Shown piece by piece: positions 16,201 to 23,447 of a stretch of DNA of 45,157 nucleotides. Location of the stretch: the NCBI GenBank assembly GCA_017399625.1, contig JAFQBT010000054.1, positions 1-45,157 on the forward strand, written 5' to 3'. This stretch comes from Oscillospiraceae bacterium. Lineage in GTDB: Bacteria > Bacillota > Clostridia > Oscillospirales > Ruminococcaceae. Each line of letters begins with the position of its first letter. Position 1 is the stretch's first letter. Under the pieces are notes generated by a model that saw nothing but the letters and a program-made list of their open reading frames with translations, ran no database searches and had not been told where the DNA came from. The position numbers were made by a program, and so were the translations under genes.

Positions 16201-16484
16201 ATATTGGCGCTTCCGGATTTGCTCTTGGCAGCAGCCAGATAGTCTGGATGGAAATCCATGAGGACGTCAACGCAAAAAGAATCGCCGACATCAACCTTGA
16301 CGGTTCTGTCAACGTTTTTGATGCCTACTATGCCCGCCTTGTTGCGGCAAAGCTCATAAAACCCACCGACGAGCAGCTTCTCGTCGGCGATGTTGATCTT
16401 GACGGAAGAATAACCGCTCTCGACGCGAATATAATCCGTAAATTTGTTGCAAAAATCATAACTTCGCTTCCGGTTATTCAATAA
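13227..16484 (+). CDS. Secreted SGNH/SASA-type carbohydrate esterase with C-terminal type I dockerin
   Basis: 1085 residues. TTG 13227 is chosen because AGAGGTG precedes it and it gives a clean signal peptide, cleaved after VFA (residue 24). Then comes an Ig-like (BIG2-type) segment at about 35-112, and a SASA/sialate O-acetylesterase-like domain at about 112-450 (GQSNMEG with nucleophile Ser117; a late His in IHYNQVGYNEVGREAARN). Two related ~200-residue beta-rich repeats begin SYRFEL(S/E)EGE at about 546 and 825. Between them lies a CT-x-GYTDYTCSECG motif. The dockerin at 1018-1085 has two calcium loops (DINLDGSVNVFD, DVDLDGRITALD). It probably deacetylates polysaccharides while docked to a cohesin scaffold. 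Confidence 0.87.
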   Translation: MKKLFCVFLSLMFAVALFSGTVFAEENVFSDEINLRYDDRYDVSGKTVEIVDSGKPVSYKVGYGVAEGIFDDAVITLDGEKLIATGIGTAKVRIDGILYEITVEAAPISLLLLIGQSNMEGMAGNANQSIANADGQVYSTYAMANGLTGDAGLTVENAGNYVPSALAGEQSAVNINGNDTKLSGYPVNTLTESGKGKYGMDSGIAYEWVKQTGEKVWVVNAAHGASGISSWQKGESNFEEAVALLSACQGVLKKEIAAGHYTFSHMAYYWCQGCADEQQTAKWYAEKYIAMHDNLKAELAFDADLDETTGDVTFESGNIVLVMAGHETATGYRKGIYEDDSDKFFATFKELEMRGPRVAQIWLANNQELEDIYIVSTLAQDWVTMPDGSDGVREYFASHYENGIIDYPTQVKQKDTWYKPTTPSEVKSSIHYNQVGYNEVGREAARNTMYILGIKEKPEIETTVKFYDWTGYKEVSEIRTVSKGISETLAVPMVYPCYESKSVTYTASENLEYLYYDLLDKESKGGILSDSLGQNEIPAVERETYSYRFELSEGEMVSVGGGVFTENPLTRADKTHKFYKAATPVILRHDKEWVVEFFSEQGERFIALSCQGWFSSKTEYSDNAYFIFKRTDSGKSIISFGEYKNQQYEYWGIKQGMADIDWDLPHVYSFRNVINEDGSNIIHIYIDNRFVGTASNRIINNVVTATDESYFSGKDFLFPFIGAGGTFALNSEQMIWMNIWENGHTHSCTGVAVPSTCTEMGYTDYTCSECGMSYRSDYVAANGHAFGEWIVSKEATPYKPGEEYRRCGTCGFTETREIPENRYKSYRFELEEGELVSVTEGGFDENPVERAYSGQKVYKFSEDVILRHDKEWRVDFYSEDATRFMALSTTASSQNGQFYIFKSKSGSGVLSFGEYKDGFYENYGILQRNVDTDWTKPHIYSFRNRLNQDETNTIEIYMDDVFVCTTTDKIVNEVLKETGTDYLSGKDFVFPYIGASGFALGSSQIVWMEIHEDVNAKRIADINLDGSVNVFDAYYARLVAAKLIKPTDEQLLVGDVDLDGRITALDANIIRKFVAKIITSLPVIQ

Positions 16485-16497
16485 TTTGTTTTTGCTA

Positions 16498-16526
16498 TTG
16501 AAAACAAAAGCGTTTTAGTATAGAAT
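16498..16526 (+). promoter_or_regulatory. fba: Promoter of the aldolase gene
   Basis: TTGAAA (16498-16503), 17 bases, TAGAAT (16521-16526), about 30 bases before the aldolase ribosome site. Confidence 0.6.
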
Positions 16527-16563
16527 ATATATGTAAAAATTTGTTTTGAAAGGAATGACTTTT

Positions 16564-17499
16564 ATGCCTCTCGTAGGAACAAAAGAAATGTTCGCAAAAG
16601 CTTATGAAGGCGGCTACGCCATCGGCGCTTTTAACGTAAACAATATGGAAATTATCCAGGGTATCACCGAAGCGGCTGCTGAAGAAAACGCACCCCTTAT
16701 TCTCCAGGTTTCCGCAGGCGCAAGAAATTACGCAAAACCCATTTATCTTACGAAACTTGTTGAAGCCGCTGTTTATGACACCGGTCTTCCCATTGCTCTT
16801 CATCTTGACCACGGTGCAGATTTTGAAATCTGCAAAAGCTGCATTGACGGCGGTTTCACTTCCGTTATGATCGACGGTTCCAAATATGATTTCGAAGACA
16901 ACATCGCTCTTACCAGACAGGTTGTTGAATATGCTCACGCACACGGCGTATGCGTTGAAGGCGAACTCGGAACTCTTGCGGGAATCGAAGATGACGTAAA
17001 CGTTTCCGCGGAAGATTCCTCCTATACAAGACCCGAACAGGTTCAGGAATTTGTTGAAAGAACCGGCGTTGATTCCCTTGCAATCGCAATCGGAACTTCC
17101 CACGGCGCTTATAAATTCAAACCCGGCCACAAACCGGAACTCCGCTTCGATATTCTTAAAGAAGTTGAAGAACGCCTTCCCGGATTCCCGATTGTTCTCC
17201 ACGGTTCTTCTTCCGTTCCGCAGGAATGGGTAAAAATCGTTAATGAATTCGGCGGCCAGATGCCCGACGCAATCGGCATTCCGGAAGAACTTCTCCGTGA
17301 AGCGGCAAAAATGGCAGTCTGCAAAATCAATATTGACTCCGACCTTCGCCTTGTTTGCACCGGTTCCATCCGTCAGCATCTCGTCGAGCATCCGGATCAT
17401 TTTGACCCCAGACAGTATCTTAAACCCGCACGCGAAAACATCAAGGAAATGGTTCGCCATAAAATCGTTGAAGTTCTCGGCTGCAACGGAAAAGCATAA
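16564..17499 (+). CDS. fba: Class II fructose-1,6-bisphosphate aldolase
   Basis: 311 residues, the usual length for class IIb aldolases, which cleave fructose-1,6-bisphosphate to dihydroxyacetone phosphate and glyceraldehyde-3-phosphate in glycolysis. Signatures: GAFNVNNMEI near the N-terminus, ALHLDHGADFE with catalytic Asp and zinc-binding His, EGELGTLAGIEDDV, GTSHGAYKF, VLHGSSS with the second zinc His, and KINIDSDLRL. ATG 16564 lies nine bases after AAAGGA; an ATG at 16555 directly abuts that site. A strong terminator follows. Codon use is more biased (CTT, GAA, AAA) than in neighbours, fitting high expression. Confidence 0.96.
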   Translation: MPLVGTKEMFAKAYEGGYAIGAFNVNNMEIIQGITEAAAEENAPLILQVSAGARNYAKPIYLTKLVEAAVYDTGLPIALHLDHGADFEICKSCIDGGFTSVMIDGSKYDFEDNIALTRQVVEYAHAHGVCVEGELGTLAGIEDDVNVSAEDSSYTRPEQVQEFVERTGVDSLAIAIGTSHGAYKFKPGHKPELRFDILKEVEERLPGFPIVLHGSSSVPQEWVKIVNEFGGQMPDAIGIPEELLREAAKMAVCKINIDSDLRLVCTGSIRQHLVEHPDHFDPRQYLKPARENIKEMVRHKIVEVLGCNGKA

Positions 17500-17512
17500 T
17501 TTTAATGAAAAC

Positions 17513-17543
17513 AAAAAGACCGCCGATTGGCGGTCTTTTTTTA
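17513..17543 (+). terminator. Terminator of the aldolase gene
   Basis: AAAAAGACCGCC / GGCGGTCTTTTTTT arms around GATT. Confidence 0.9.
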
Positions 17544-17645
17544 TGGGTATTTGAGCACGGCGAAAATGAAACGGTGCTCAACAAAAAATTCTATACATAC
17601 CCGGGGATGAGTGATATAATTATAAAAAGAAAGGCGGTGAAGCCG

Positions 17646-18287
17646 ATGAAAATAAACTTCAAAAAAGCGGTTATAATTCTTCTTTTTTCTTCGGCTTTGA
17701 TTGCCGGGTTCGTTTTGCTTTTCCTCGGAATAAGGGACAGCATTTCCCTTGCCATAAAAACAAAGGACTGGTTCGATGCAACCGGATATTTCCGGGATTA
17801 CAGCATTTATGATATTGATGATGACGGCGAAACAACCTACCGCCTGCGCTATGTTTTCTATTCCGGCGGAGCGGAATATTTTGTTGAAACGGATTACGGA
17901 AGCGAAATCATTCCGGAAATCGACAGCGTCCGCACGGTGCTCTATGAACCGGAAAATCCGGAAAACGCGGTGCTCAAAGGCGGAACAGCCGCCGAAACTT
18001 ATCTTACGATAGGTTTTATGTTCACTTCCATCCCGATTTTTATGATAATCTGCTGGTTTTTCGTTACCGGAAAGCTGAAAATATCTGTAAAGATACTTGA
18101 CTTTACAGCTGGATTTATCCTTTTTGCGGTGGCGGAACTTTTCATTTATATAATGGGCGGGAGTCTCTGGATAGGCGGAGCATTTGAATCAATGGGATTA
18201 GTTGCCGTAATTCCTTCAATTATGGCTTTGGTCGGAATTTTGCAGATGATAAAAACCGTTGTTAACGGAATAAAGGAGAAAAAATGA
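17646..18287 (+). CDS. DUF3592-like membrane protein
   Basis: 213 residues: an N-terminal membrane helix (AVIILLFSSALIAGFVLLFLGI), an external beta-rich segment with TYRLRYVFYSGGAEYFVETDYGSEIIPEIDSVRTVLYEPENPENAVL, then three hydrophobic helices. The central segment with a YxPxNP-type ending matches DUF3592 proteins, whose function is unknown. The ATG follows AAAGGCGGTGA. The stop overlaps the ATG of the HD gene (ATGA), so translation is coupled and the three genes 17646-19317 likely form an operon. Confidence 0.7.
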   Translation: MKINFKKAVIILLFSSALIAGFVLLFLGIRDSISLAIKTKDWFDATGYFRDYSIYDIDDDGETTYRLRYVFYSGGAEYFVETDYGSEIIPEIDSVRTVLYEPENPENAVLKGGTAAETYLTIGFMFTSIPIFMIICWFFVTGKLKISVKILDFTAGFILFAVAELFIYIMGGSLWIGGAFESMGLVAVIPSIMALVGILQMIKTVVNGIKEKK

Positions 18288-18934
18288 GAGCGAAAAACTG
18301 CGTTGAACTTGCGAAAGATTTTTTGAAAAGGAAATTTGACGAAAGCGAATATTTTGCGGATAAAAAATCGGAAAGGGATTACCGCTTTGAGCATTCGGTC
18401 CGTGTTGCGAACATCGGAAAAATCATCGCGGAAAAAGAAGGCATGGATTCCGACGCAATGGTAATTGCCTGCCTTCTCCACGATATTTCCTATTGCAATG
18501 AATTCGAAAACCGGGAGGATTCCCGGAATCACGGAAGATATTCCGCAAAAATTGCCCGTCCGTTTCTTGAAGAAATCGGTATGGATCCGGAAATAATCGA
18601 GGAAATCTGCTACGGAATCGCCATCCACGTTGATGATGAAGCGGATTTTCCCGGGAAAAGAACCGCTTTTGCCCTTACTGTAGGCGATGCGGATAATATC
18701 GACCGCTTTGATGCCTACAGGATTTTTGAAAACCTTAAATGGGTAAAATATGACGAAATGACCCTTTCCGAAAAAAATGAGCACGTAAGCCGCGTTCTGG
18801 AAAGGCTTGAAAAATATAAAAATCTTGATTTTGCAACAAAAGCGAGCAGGGAAATGTGGCTTGAAAAACTTGAATACCAGATCGGTTTTTATGAAAAACT
18901 CCGTGCTCAGATTGAAAACAGCGAACTGAGGTGA
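18284..18934 (+). CDS. HD-domain phosphohydrolase
   Basis: 216 residues with HD-superfamily metal ligands: His in FEHSVRVANI, HD in CLLHDISY, His in YGIAIHVDD, and Asp in VGDADNIDRFDA. The layout resembles the YedJ/YfbR-like HD hydrolases acting on nucleotides or phosphorylated metabolites; the substrate is unknown. The start overlaps the previous stop by four bases and AAAGGAG precedes it. The lipoprotein gene follows six bases after the stop. Confidence 0.85.
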   Translation: MRAKNCVELAKDFLKRKFDESEYFADKKSERDYRFEHSVRVANIGKIIAEKEGMDSDAMVIACLLHDISYCNEFENREDSRNHGRYSAKIARPFLEEIGMDPEIIEEICYGIAIHVDDEADFPGKRTAFALTVGDADNIDRFDAYRIFENLKWVKYDEMTLSEKNEHVSRVLERLEKYKNLDFATKASREMWLEKLEYQIGFYEKLRAQIENSELR

Positions 18935-18939
18935 AAAAT

Positions 18940-19317
18940 ATGAAAAAAATTCTGATTTTTGCGCTTTGTCTTATAATGTGCCTTCCGTTTTTCGGATGCG
19001 AAGCCGACAGCTATAAGGCTTTCCTTTCAATCGAAAGCGGAACAAAGGAAAGCTGGAGCCAGAAGCACGACTTCCTTGAAGGAACAAAAGGTCACACACT
19101 GAATCTTGGAAAAGAACCGCAGGAAATGATAATTGAAGTTGTCACCGAAGAGGGAAGCGTTGACATAGTCGCAAAAGATAAAAACGGCGAAATCATAACG
19201 GAAATCACCGATGCCGAAACCGGAAGCTACACTTTTTCCGCAGAAGGAAAGGTAAGATTCCGCATTTACTGCAGTGAGCACAAAGGCAGCGTTTCAGTTC
19301 ATAAGGCTGATTCTTAA
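18940..19317 (+). CDS. Small secreted lipoprotein, unknown function
   Basis: 125 residues with signal peptide MKKILIFALCLIMCLPFF and lipobox FFGC (Cys20). The mature part is a small beta-rich domain (MIIEVVTEEGSVDIVAKDKNGEIITEI) reminiscent of surface-exposed beta-sandwich lipoproteins but not assignable. ATG 18940 follows AGGTG by six bases; a GTG at 18931 lies inside that site. Its TAA at 19315-19317 sits within the first TTAAAC box of the following regulatory repeat, showing how tightly the duplicated promoter abuts this gene. Confidence 0.75.
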   Translation: MKKILIFALCLIMCLPFFGCEADSYKAFLSIESGTKESWSQKHDFLEGTKGHTLNLGKEPQEMIIEVVTEEGSVDIVAKDKNGEIITEITDAETGSYTFSAEGKVRFRIYCSEHKGSVSVHKADS

Positions 19318-19372
19318 ACCTTTCTTAAGATTTCATTAAACCCATGGAAAACAGAAAAATCCGCGGTATAAT
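19314..19372 (+). promoter_or_regulatory. OmpR/PhoB-type activator box and promoter, copy 1
   Basis: TTAAAC (19314), TTAAGA (19325) and TTAAAC (19336) are spaced exactly 11 bases apart. TATAAT follows at 19367-19372 with no recognisable -35 at the correct place. Direct hexamers one helical turn apart upstream of a weak -35 are typical of PhoB/PhoP-family response-regulator promoters. Confidence 0.65.
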
Positions 19373-19402
19373 GAAGGCATAAACCGGAAAGGGGCGTATT
19401 TT

Positions 19403-19774
19403 ATGAAAAAGATTCTTGCAGTGATTCTTGCGGCGGTGCTCGTTTTCAGTTTCTGCGGATGCGGAATCCCGTTCACCGCGGAAAAAATAATCGGCGATTC
19501 CGAAATTTATTCCGAAAGAGATATTGAAGCGGCTATGGACGTTGTTTTCCGGAAATTTTGTACTTTTGAATTTTCCGTGCTCACAGAACTTGAATATGAC
19601 GAAGAATTTTCGGATAATATGCTTGAATATAACACCGAAGTTTATAAAGCGGACGAAGCGATTGTTCTCCGTTCAAAATTCATCGATCTCCGGAAGGGGA
19701 CTTTGGAATGGAACTGGACTCTTGTGCGTGCAAGGGGCGGAGAATGGGAACTTAAAACCTATGGATACTGCTGA
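19403..19774 (+). CDS. Duplicated small lipoprotein, copy 1
   Basis: 123 residues with signal peptide MKKILAVILAAVLVFSF and lipobox CGCG (Cys18/20). The mature protein starts GIPFTAEKIIGDSEIYSERDIEAAMDVVF, followed by LTELEYDEEFSD and a C-terminal tryptophan-rich strand WNWTLVRARGGEWELKTYGY. No known family. It is the shorter of two tandem copies, each under its own TTAA-box promoter. GGAAAGGGG precedes the ATG. DNA and protein similarity to copy 2 is highest in the signal peptide and first 30 mature residues. Confidence 0.8.
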   Translation: MKKILAVILAAVLVFSFCGCGIPFTAEKIIGDSEIYSERDIEAAMDVVFRKFCTFEFSVLTELEYDEEFSDNMLEYNTEVYKADEAIVLRSKFIDLRKGTLEWNWTLVRARGGEWELKTYGYC

Positions 19775-19777
19775 TTC

Positions 19778-19836
19778 TTAAACCTTTCTTAAGATTTCAT
19801 TAAACCCATGGAAAACGGAAAAATCCGCGGTATAAT
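19778..19836 (+). promoter_or_regulatory. OmpR/PhoB-type activator box and promoter, copy 2
   Basis: TTAAAC (19778), TTAAGA (19789), TTAAAC (19800), again 11 bases apart, and TATAAT at 19831-19836. It differs from copy 1 at only one or two bases. Confidence 0.65.
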
Positions 19837-19868
19837 GAAGGCATAAACCGGAAAGGAGAGTGCTTTTT

Positions 19869-20267
19869 ATGAAAAAGATTCTTGCGGTGATTCTTGCGGC
19901 GGTGCTCGTTTTAAGTTTCTGCGGCTGCGGAATCCCATTCACCGCGGAAAAAATAATCGGCGATTCGAAAATTTATTCGGAAAGAGATATCGAAAAGGCC
20001 ATGAACCGGGTTTACAGCAAATTCGGAAGGGATTTTGAAGGCTGCGTCCTGCTGGAACTTGAATATGATGAGGAATACTCAAAGGCGCGGATGTATGATT
20101 GGGCAGACCAGTATGACGCAGATGAAGCGATAATTCTGCTTTCAAAATTTTATGTTGCCGGAGAAAACGGAAGCCTTGCGCTGGGGGAAACCTATTCAAA
20201 ATGGAACTGGATTTTAGTTCGTGATTTCGGCGGAGCGTGGGAGCTTATGACCTGGGGTTACGGCTGA
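19869..20267 (+). CDS. Duplicated small lipoprotein, copy 2
   Basis: 132 residues, paralogous to the preceding gene: same signal peptide, lipobox and GIPFTAEKIIGDS..IYSERDIE opening, same C-terminal KWNWILVRDFGGAWELMTWGY. It carries a small insertion near residue 105 (GENGSLALGETYS). ATG 19869 follows GGAAAGGAG. The unknown protein at 20282 follows 14 bases after the stop, so the promoter of copy 2 probably also drives that gene. Confidence 0.8.
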   Translation: MKKILAVILAAVLVLSFCGCGIPFTAEKIIGDSKIYSERDIEKAMNRVYSKFGRDFEGCVLLELEYDEEYSKARMYDWADQYDADEAIILLSKFYVAGENGSLALGETYSKWNWILVRDFGGAWELMTWGYG

Positions 20268-20281
20268 TCGGAGGTAATATT

Positions 20282-20635
20282 ATGGTTTTGCAAAACGAAA
20301 AAGCAACGGTTGTTCTCGATATTGATGAAAAATTCGTGCTCGGATGCGACGAAGAGGAATATGATATTATCTTCAATCCGGAAAATATCAGGAGAAACGA
20401 ACCCCACGACGCAATGAGGATTATTGCAAAGGGAGAAAAGGCAATCCGGATTGCAATTGTTCTGAGGCACGATAAAGACGCGGTTTACAGCGGTTCGTTA
20501 TACGGCGAAAAACTTAACGTAACTTTCGGAAGCGACGCCGCGGAAATAAACGTTTTAACCGGCGAAATCCTTCGTTATGAAAAGGACGCGGTTAAGGAAG
20601 AATTTGATTTTTCCGAACTTGATAAACTGATATGA
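20282..20635 (+). CDS. Protein of unknown function
   Basis: 117 residues, acidic, no signal peptide, predicted beta-rich. I recognise no family. ATG 20282 is preceded by CGGAGGTAATATT; the longer frame from 20237 overlaps the lipoprotein gene and is not preferred. It is followed by a strong terminator and is likely co-transcribed with the duplicated lipoprotein. Confidence 0.6.
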   Translation: MVLQNEKATVVLDIDEKFVLGCDEEEYDIIFNPENIRRNEPHDAMRIIAKGEKAIRIAIVLRHDKDAVYSGSLYGEKLNVTFGSDAAEINVLTGEILRYEKDAVKEEFDFSELDKLI

Positions 20636-20666
20636 AAAAAGCTTCCGCAAAGCGGAAGCTTTTTTG
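20636..20666 (+). terminator. Rho-independent terminator
   Basis: AAAAAAGCTTCCGC / GCGGAAGCTTTTTT arms around AAA. Confidence 0.9.
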
Positions 20667-20732
20667 CTTTTAATATAGCTGATAATATGCTATAATAGTT
20701 CAGTATTATTGACGAAAGGGGTGAGAAGATTT

Positions 20733-23333
20733 TTGAAAAAACTTGTTGTGGGAATCCTTGCTCATGTTGACGCCGGAAAAACAACTCTTTCCGAAGCGCT
20801 TTTATATTCCACCGGAAGGCTCAAAAAGCTCGGCAGGGTGGATAATAAAAACGCCTTTCTCGATAACAACGAAATCGAGCGCGAGCGCGGAATCACGATT
20901 TTTTCAAAGCAGGCGGTTATAAACACCGGAAAAGCCGCAATAACTCTTCTTGATACCCCCGGTCACGTTGATTTTTCTTCCGAAACCGAGCGCACCCTTC
21001 AGGTTATGGATTATGCAATACTCGTAATCAGCGCAAGGGATGGGGTCCAGGTCCATACGGAAACTCTCTGGAAGCTTCTTTCGCGCTATAATGTTCCGAC
21101 CTTTGTTTTCGTCAACAAAATGGACCTTGAGGATACCGACAGAATCGGGATCATGAAAAATCTCCGGAAGAATCTCGGCGAAGGCTGCGTTGATTTTTCC
21201 GAAAAGGACGAGGATTTTTATGAGAACATTGCTCTTTCCGATGAAATGAGCATGGAAAAATATATGGAAACCGGAAGTTTGAGCACCGAAGAAATCTCCG
21301 TGCTCATAAAGGAGCGGAAGGTTTTTCCCTGCTTTTTTGGTTCCGCATTGCGCCTTTCCGGCGTTTCCGAATTTATCGAAGGAATCGAAGAATACACCGC
21401 CGCACCGGAAGAAAAAACAGAATTCGGTGCAAAAATTTTCAAAATTTCCCGTGACCAGCAGGGAAACCGCATGACTTTTATGAAAATAACAGGCGGAAGC
21501 TTCAAAGTCCGCTCGGTGGTTTCCTATAAATCGAAGGATTCCGATGAAGTGATCGAGGAAAAAGCGAATATCCTGCGCATCTATTCCGGAGCAAAGTTTG
21601 ATCCGGTTGATGAAGCACCACAGGGAAGCGTTGTTGCCGTTCTCGGGCTTTCAAAAACCTATCCCGGACAGGGAATAGGTTTCGAGGAAGCGGGATTTGA
21701 ACCCCTTCTGGAGCCTGTTCTGACCTACCGCATAAAACTTCCGGATGGAATAAGTCCTGCCCAATTTCTCCCGAAACTGAAACAGCTTGAGGACGAAGAC
21801 CCTCAGCTCCATATCGAATGGAACGAACAGCTCGGCGGAATTTATGCCTGCCTTATGGGCGAAGTTCAGGAGGAAATCCTCAAAAGAATGATTTCCGAGC
21901 GCTTCGGCGTTGAAATCGGTCTTGACGAAGGAAAAATCATCTACCGGGAAACAATTGCCGAACCGGTGGAGGGAATCGGCCATTTTGAACCGCTCCGCCA
22001 CTATGCGGAAGTTCATCTTGTTCTTGAACCCGGCGAACCCGGAAGCGGAATTACTCTTGAAACCCGCTGCAACGAAGATACCCTTGACCGCAACTGGCAA
22101 AAGCTTGTTCTGACCCATCTTGCGGAAAAAACTCATCTCGGCGTGCTCACCGGTTCTCCGCTTACGGACGTAAAAATAACCCTTGTTGCGGGCCGTGCTC
22201 ATATAAAACACACCGAAGGCGGGGATTTTCGTCAGGCAACATACCGCGCTGTGCGCCAGGGTCTTATGAAGGCGAAGAACGTTCTTCTGGAACCTTATTA
22301 TTCCTTCCGACTTGAAGTGCCTTCGGAACAGATCGGCAGAGCCATAAACGATATCCGCGAGATGAACGGAACTTTCGGTTCTCCGGAAACGAACGGCGAT
22401 ATGGTCGAAATTTCCGGAAGAGCGCCGGTTTCAACAATGCGTTCCTATCTCAAAGAAGTGCTTTCCTATACCCACGGAAAGGGAAAACTGGTCTGTTTCT
22501 CCGACGGATATTCGCCCTGCCATAACGCGGAAGAGGTTATTTCCGAAATCGGATATGACCCGGAAGCGGATGTGTTCAACAGTCCGGATTCGGTTTTCTG
22601 TTCCCACGGAGCAGGCGTTGCGGTAAAATGGAGCGAAGTTGAAAGACATATGCATGTTTCCAGCGGAATCGATTTCAGCATCGAAAACGGAATCCCGCTT
22701 ATTCCGAACGTAAAGGTTTTCCGCCGGAATTTCAGCATCGACGAAAAAGAGCTTGAGGCGATTATGGAGCGCGAATTCGGTCCCATCCGCAGAAAACAGT
22801 ATTCCGAAGCGGTTTTGGACCGCCCGAAGGAATATAAATCCTCCGCGCCGAAAAAGAAGGATTACCTCATTGTTGACGGATATAATATCATCTTTGCTTG
22901 GGAAGGTCTCAAAAAACTTGCATCGGAAAATCTTGATGCCGCACGCCATATTCTCATGGATATCCTCAGCAACTACCGGGGCTATACAAAATGCGAACTG
23001 GTGCTCGTTTTCGACGGATATAAAGTAAAAGGCAACTACGGCGAAAAATTCGATTACCACGAAATCCACGTTGCATATACAAAGGAAAATGAAACCGGCG
23101 ATATGTATATCGAAAAGCTTGTTCAGGATATCGGCAAAAACTATAACGTAAAGGTTGCAACTTCCGATAACCTTATACAGGTTGCCGCTTTGCGAAGCGG
23201 CGTTCTCAGAATGTCCGCAAACGAACTTCGGGAGGAAATCGAATTTGTAAGCAAACAGATTCAGAGCGCCATCGAAACCTATGGAAGAAAAAGTTTTTAC
23301 CGCCCCTTTGATAACATTGATAAATTAATTTAA
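20733..23333 (+). CDS. TetM/EF-G-like ribosomal GTPase fused to a YacP/Rae1-type NYN ribonuclease domain
   Basis: 866 residues; TTG 20733 is set by AAAGGGGTGA upstream. G motifs are AHVDAGKTT (10-18), RGIT (52-55), DTPGH (74-78) and NKMD (128-131). EF-G-like domains II-V follow to about 690 (SGRAPVSTMRSYLKEVLSYTHGKG in the domain IV/V region), resembling TetM/TetO ribosomal protection proteins of about 640 residues. From about 708 the protein continues into a NYN domain (DYLIVDGYNIIFAW, LVFDGY, GDMYIEKLV, VATSDN), keeping the acidic residues of YacP/Rae1, which cuts mRNA in the ribosomal A site. The fusion suggests a GTPase that brings a nuclease to ribosomes. Whether it confers tetracycline resistance is unknown. 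Confidence 0.88.
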   Translation: MKKLVVGILAHVDAGKTTLSEALLYSTGRLKKLGRVDNKNAFLDNNEIERERGITIFSKQAVINTGKAAITLLDTPGHVDFSSETERTLQVMDYAILVISARDGVQVHTETLWKLLSRYNVPTFVFVNKMDLEDTDRIGIMKNLRKNLGEGCVDFSEKDEDFYENIALSDEMSMEKYMETGSLSTEEISVLIKERKVFPCFFGSALRLSGVSEFIEGIEEYTAAPEEKTEFGAKIFKISRDQQGNRMTFMKITGGSFKVRSVVSYKSKDSDEVIEEKANILRIYSGAKFDPVDEAPQGSVVAVLGLSKTYPGQGIGFEEAGFEPLLEPVLTYRIKLPDGISPAQFLPKLKQLEDEDPQLHIEWNEQLGGIYACLMGEVQEEILKRMISERFGVEIGLDEGKIIYRETIAEPVEGIGHFEPLRHYAEVHLVLEPGEPGSGITLETRCNEDTLDRNWQKLVLTHLAEKTHLGVLTGSPLTDVKITLVAGRAHIKHTEGGDFRQATYRAVRQGLMKAKNVLLEPYYSFRLEVPSEQIGRAINDIREMNGTFGSPETNGDMVEISGRAPVSTMRSYLKEVLSYTHGKGKLVCFSDGYSPCHNAEEVISEIGYDPEADVFNSPDSVFCSHGAGVAVKWSEVERHMHVSSGIDFSIENGIPLIPNVKVFRRNFSIDEKELEAIMEREFGPIRRKQYSEAVLDRPKEYKSSAPKKKDYLIVDGYNIIFAWEGLKKLASENLDAARHILMDILSNYRGYTKCELVLVFDGYKVKGNYGEKFDYHEIHVAYTKENETGDMYIEKLVQDIGKNYNVKVATSDNLIQVAALRSGVLRMSANELREEIEFVSKQIQSAIETYGRKSFYRPFDNIDKLI

Positions 23334-23363
23334 AAAAGGTGCAGAATTTCTGCGCCTTTTTTT
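23333..23363 (+). terminator. Terminator of the GTPase-NYN gene
   Basis: AGGTGCAG / CTGCGCCT arms (one G-T pair) around AATTT or similar, followed by T7. Confidence 0.8.
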
Positions 23364-23447
23364 AAAATCCGGCGAATATCCGCCGGAAAGCTGCGTCTTT
23401 ATGGATGAAGGCCCTCAGAAAAAACAAAACCGAAAGGAGGAATCTTT

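Larger units (their letters stand above)
19306..20267 (+). repeat. 464-bp tandem duplication: promoter plus lipoprotein gene, two copies
   Basis: GCTGATTCTTAA begins the unit at 19306 and again at 19770, a 464-base period. The first ~85 bases of each unit (TTAA boxes, -10, ribosome site) are almost identical, and the first ~40 codons of each gene are nearly identical. The gene bodies then diverge and the second copy is about 27 bases longer. The promoter half is therefore better conserved than the coding half. Confidence 0.9.
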
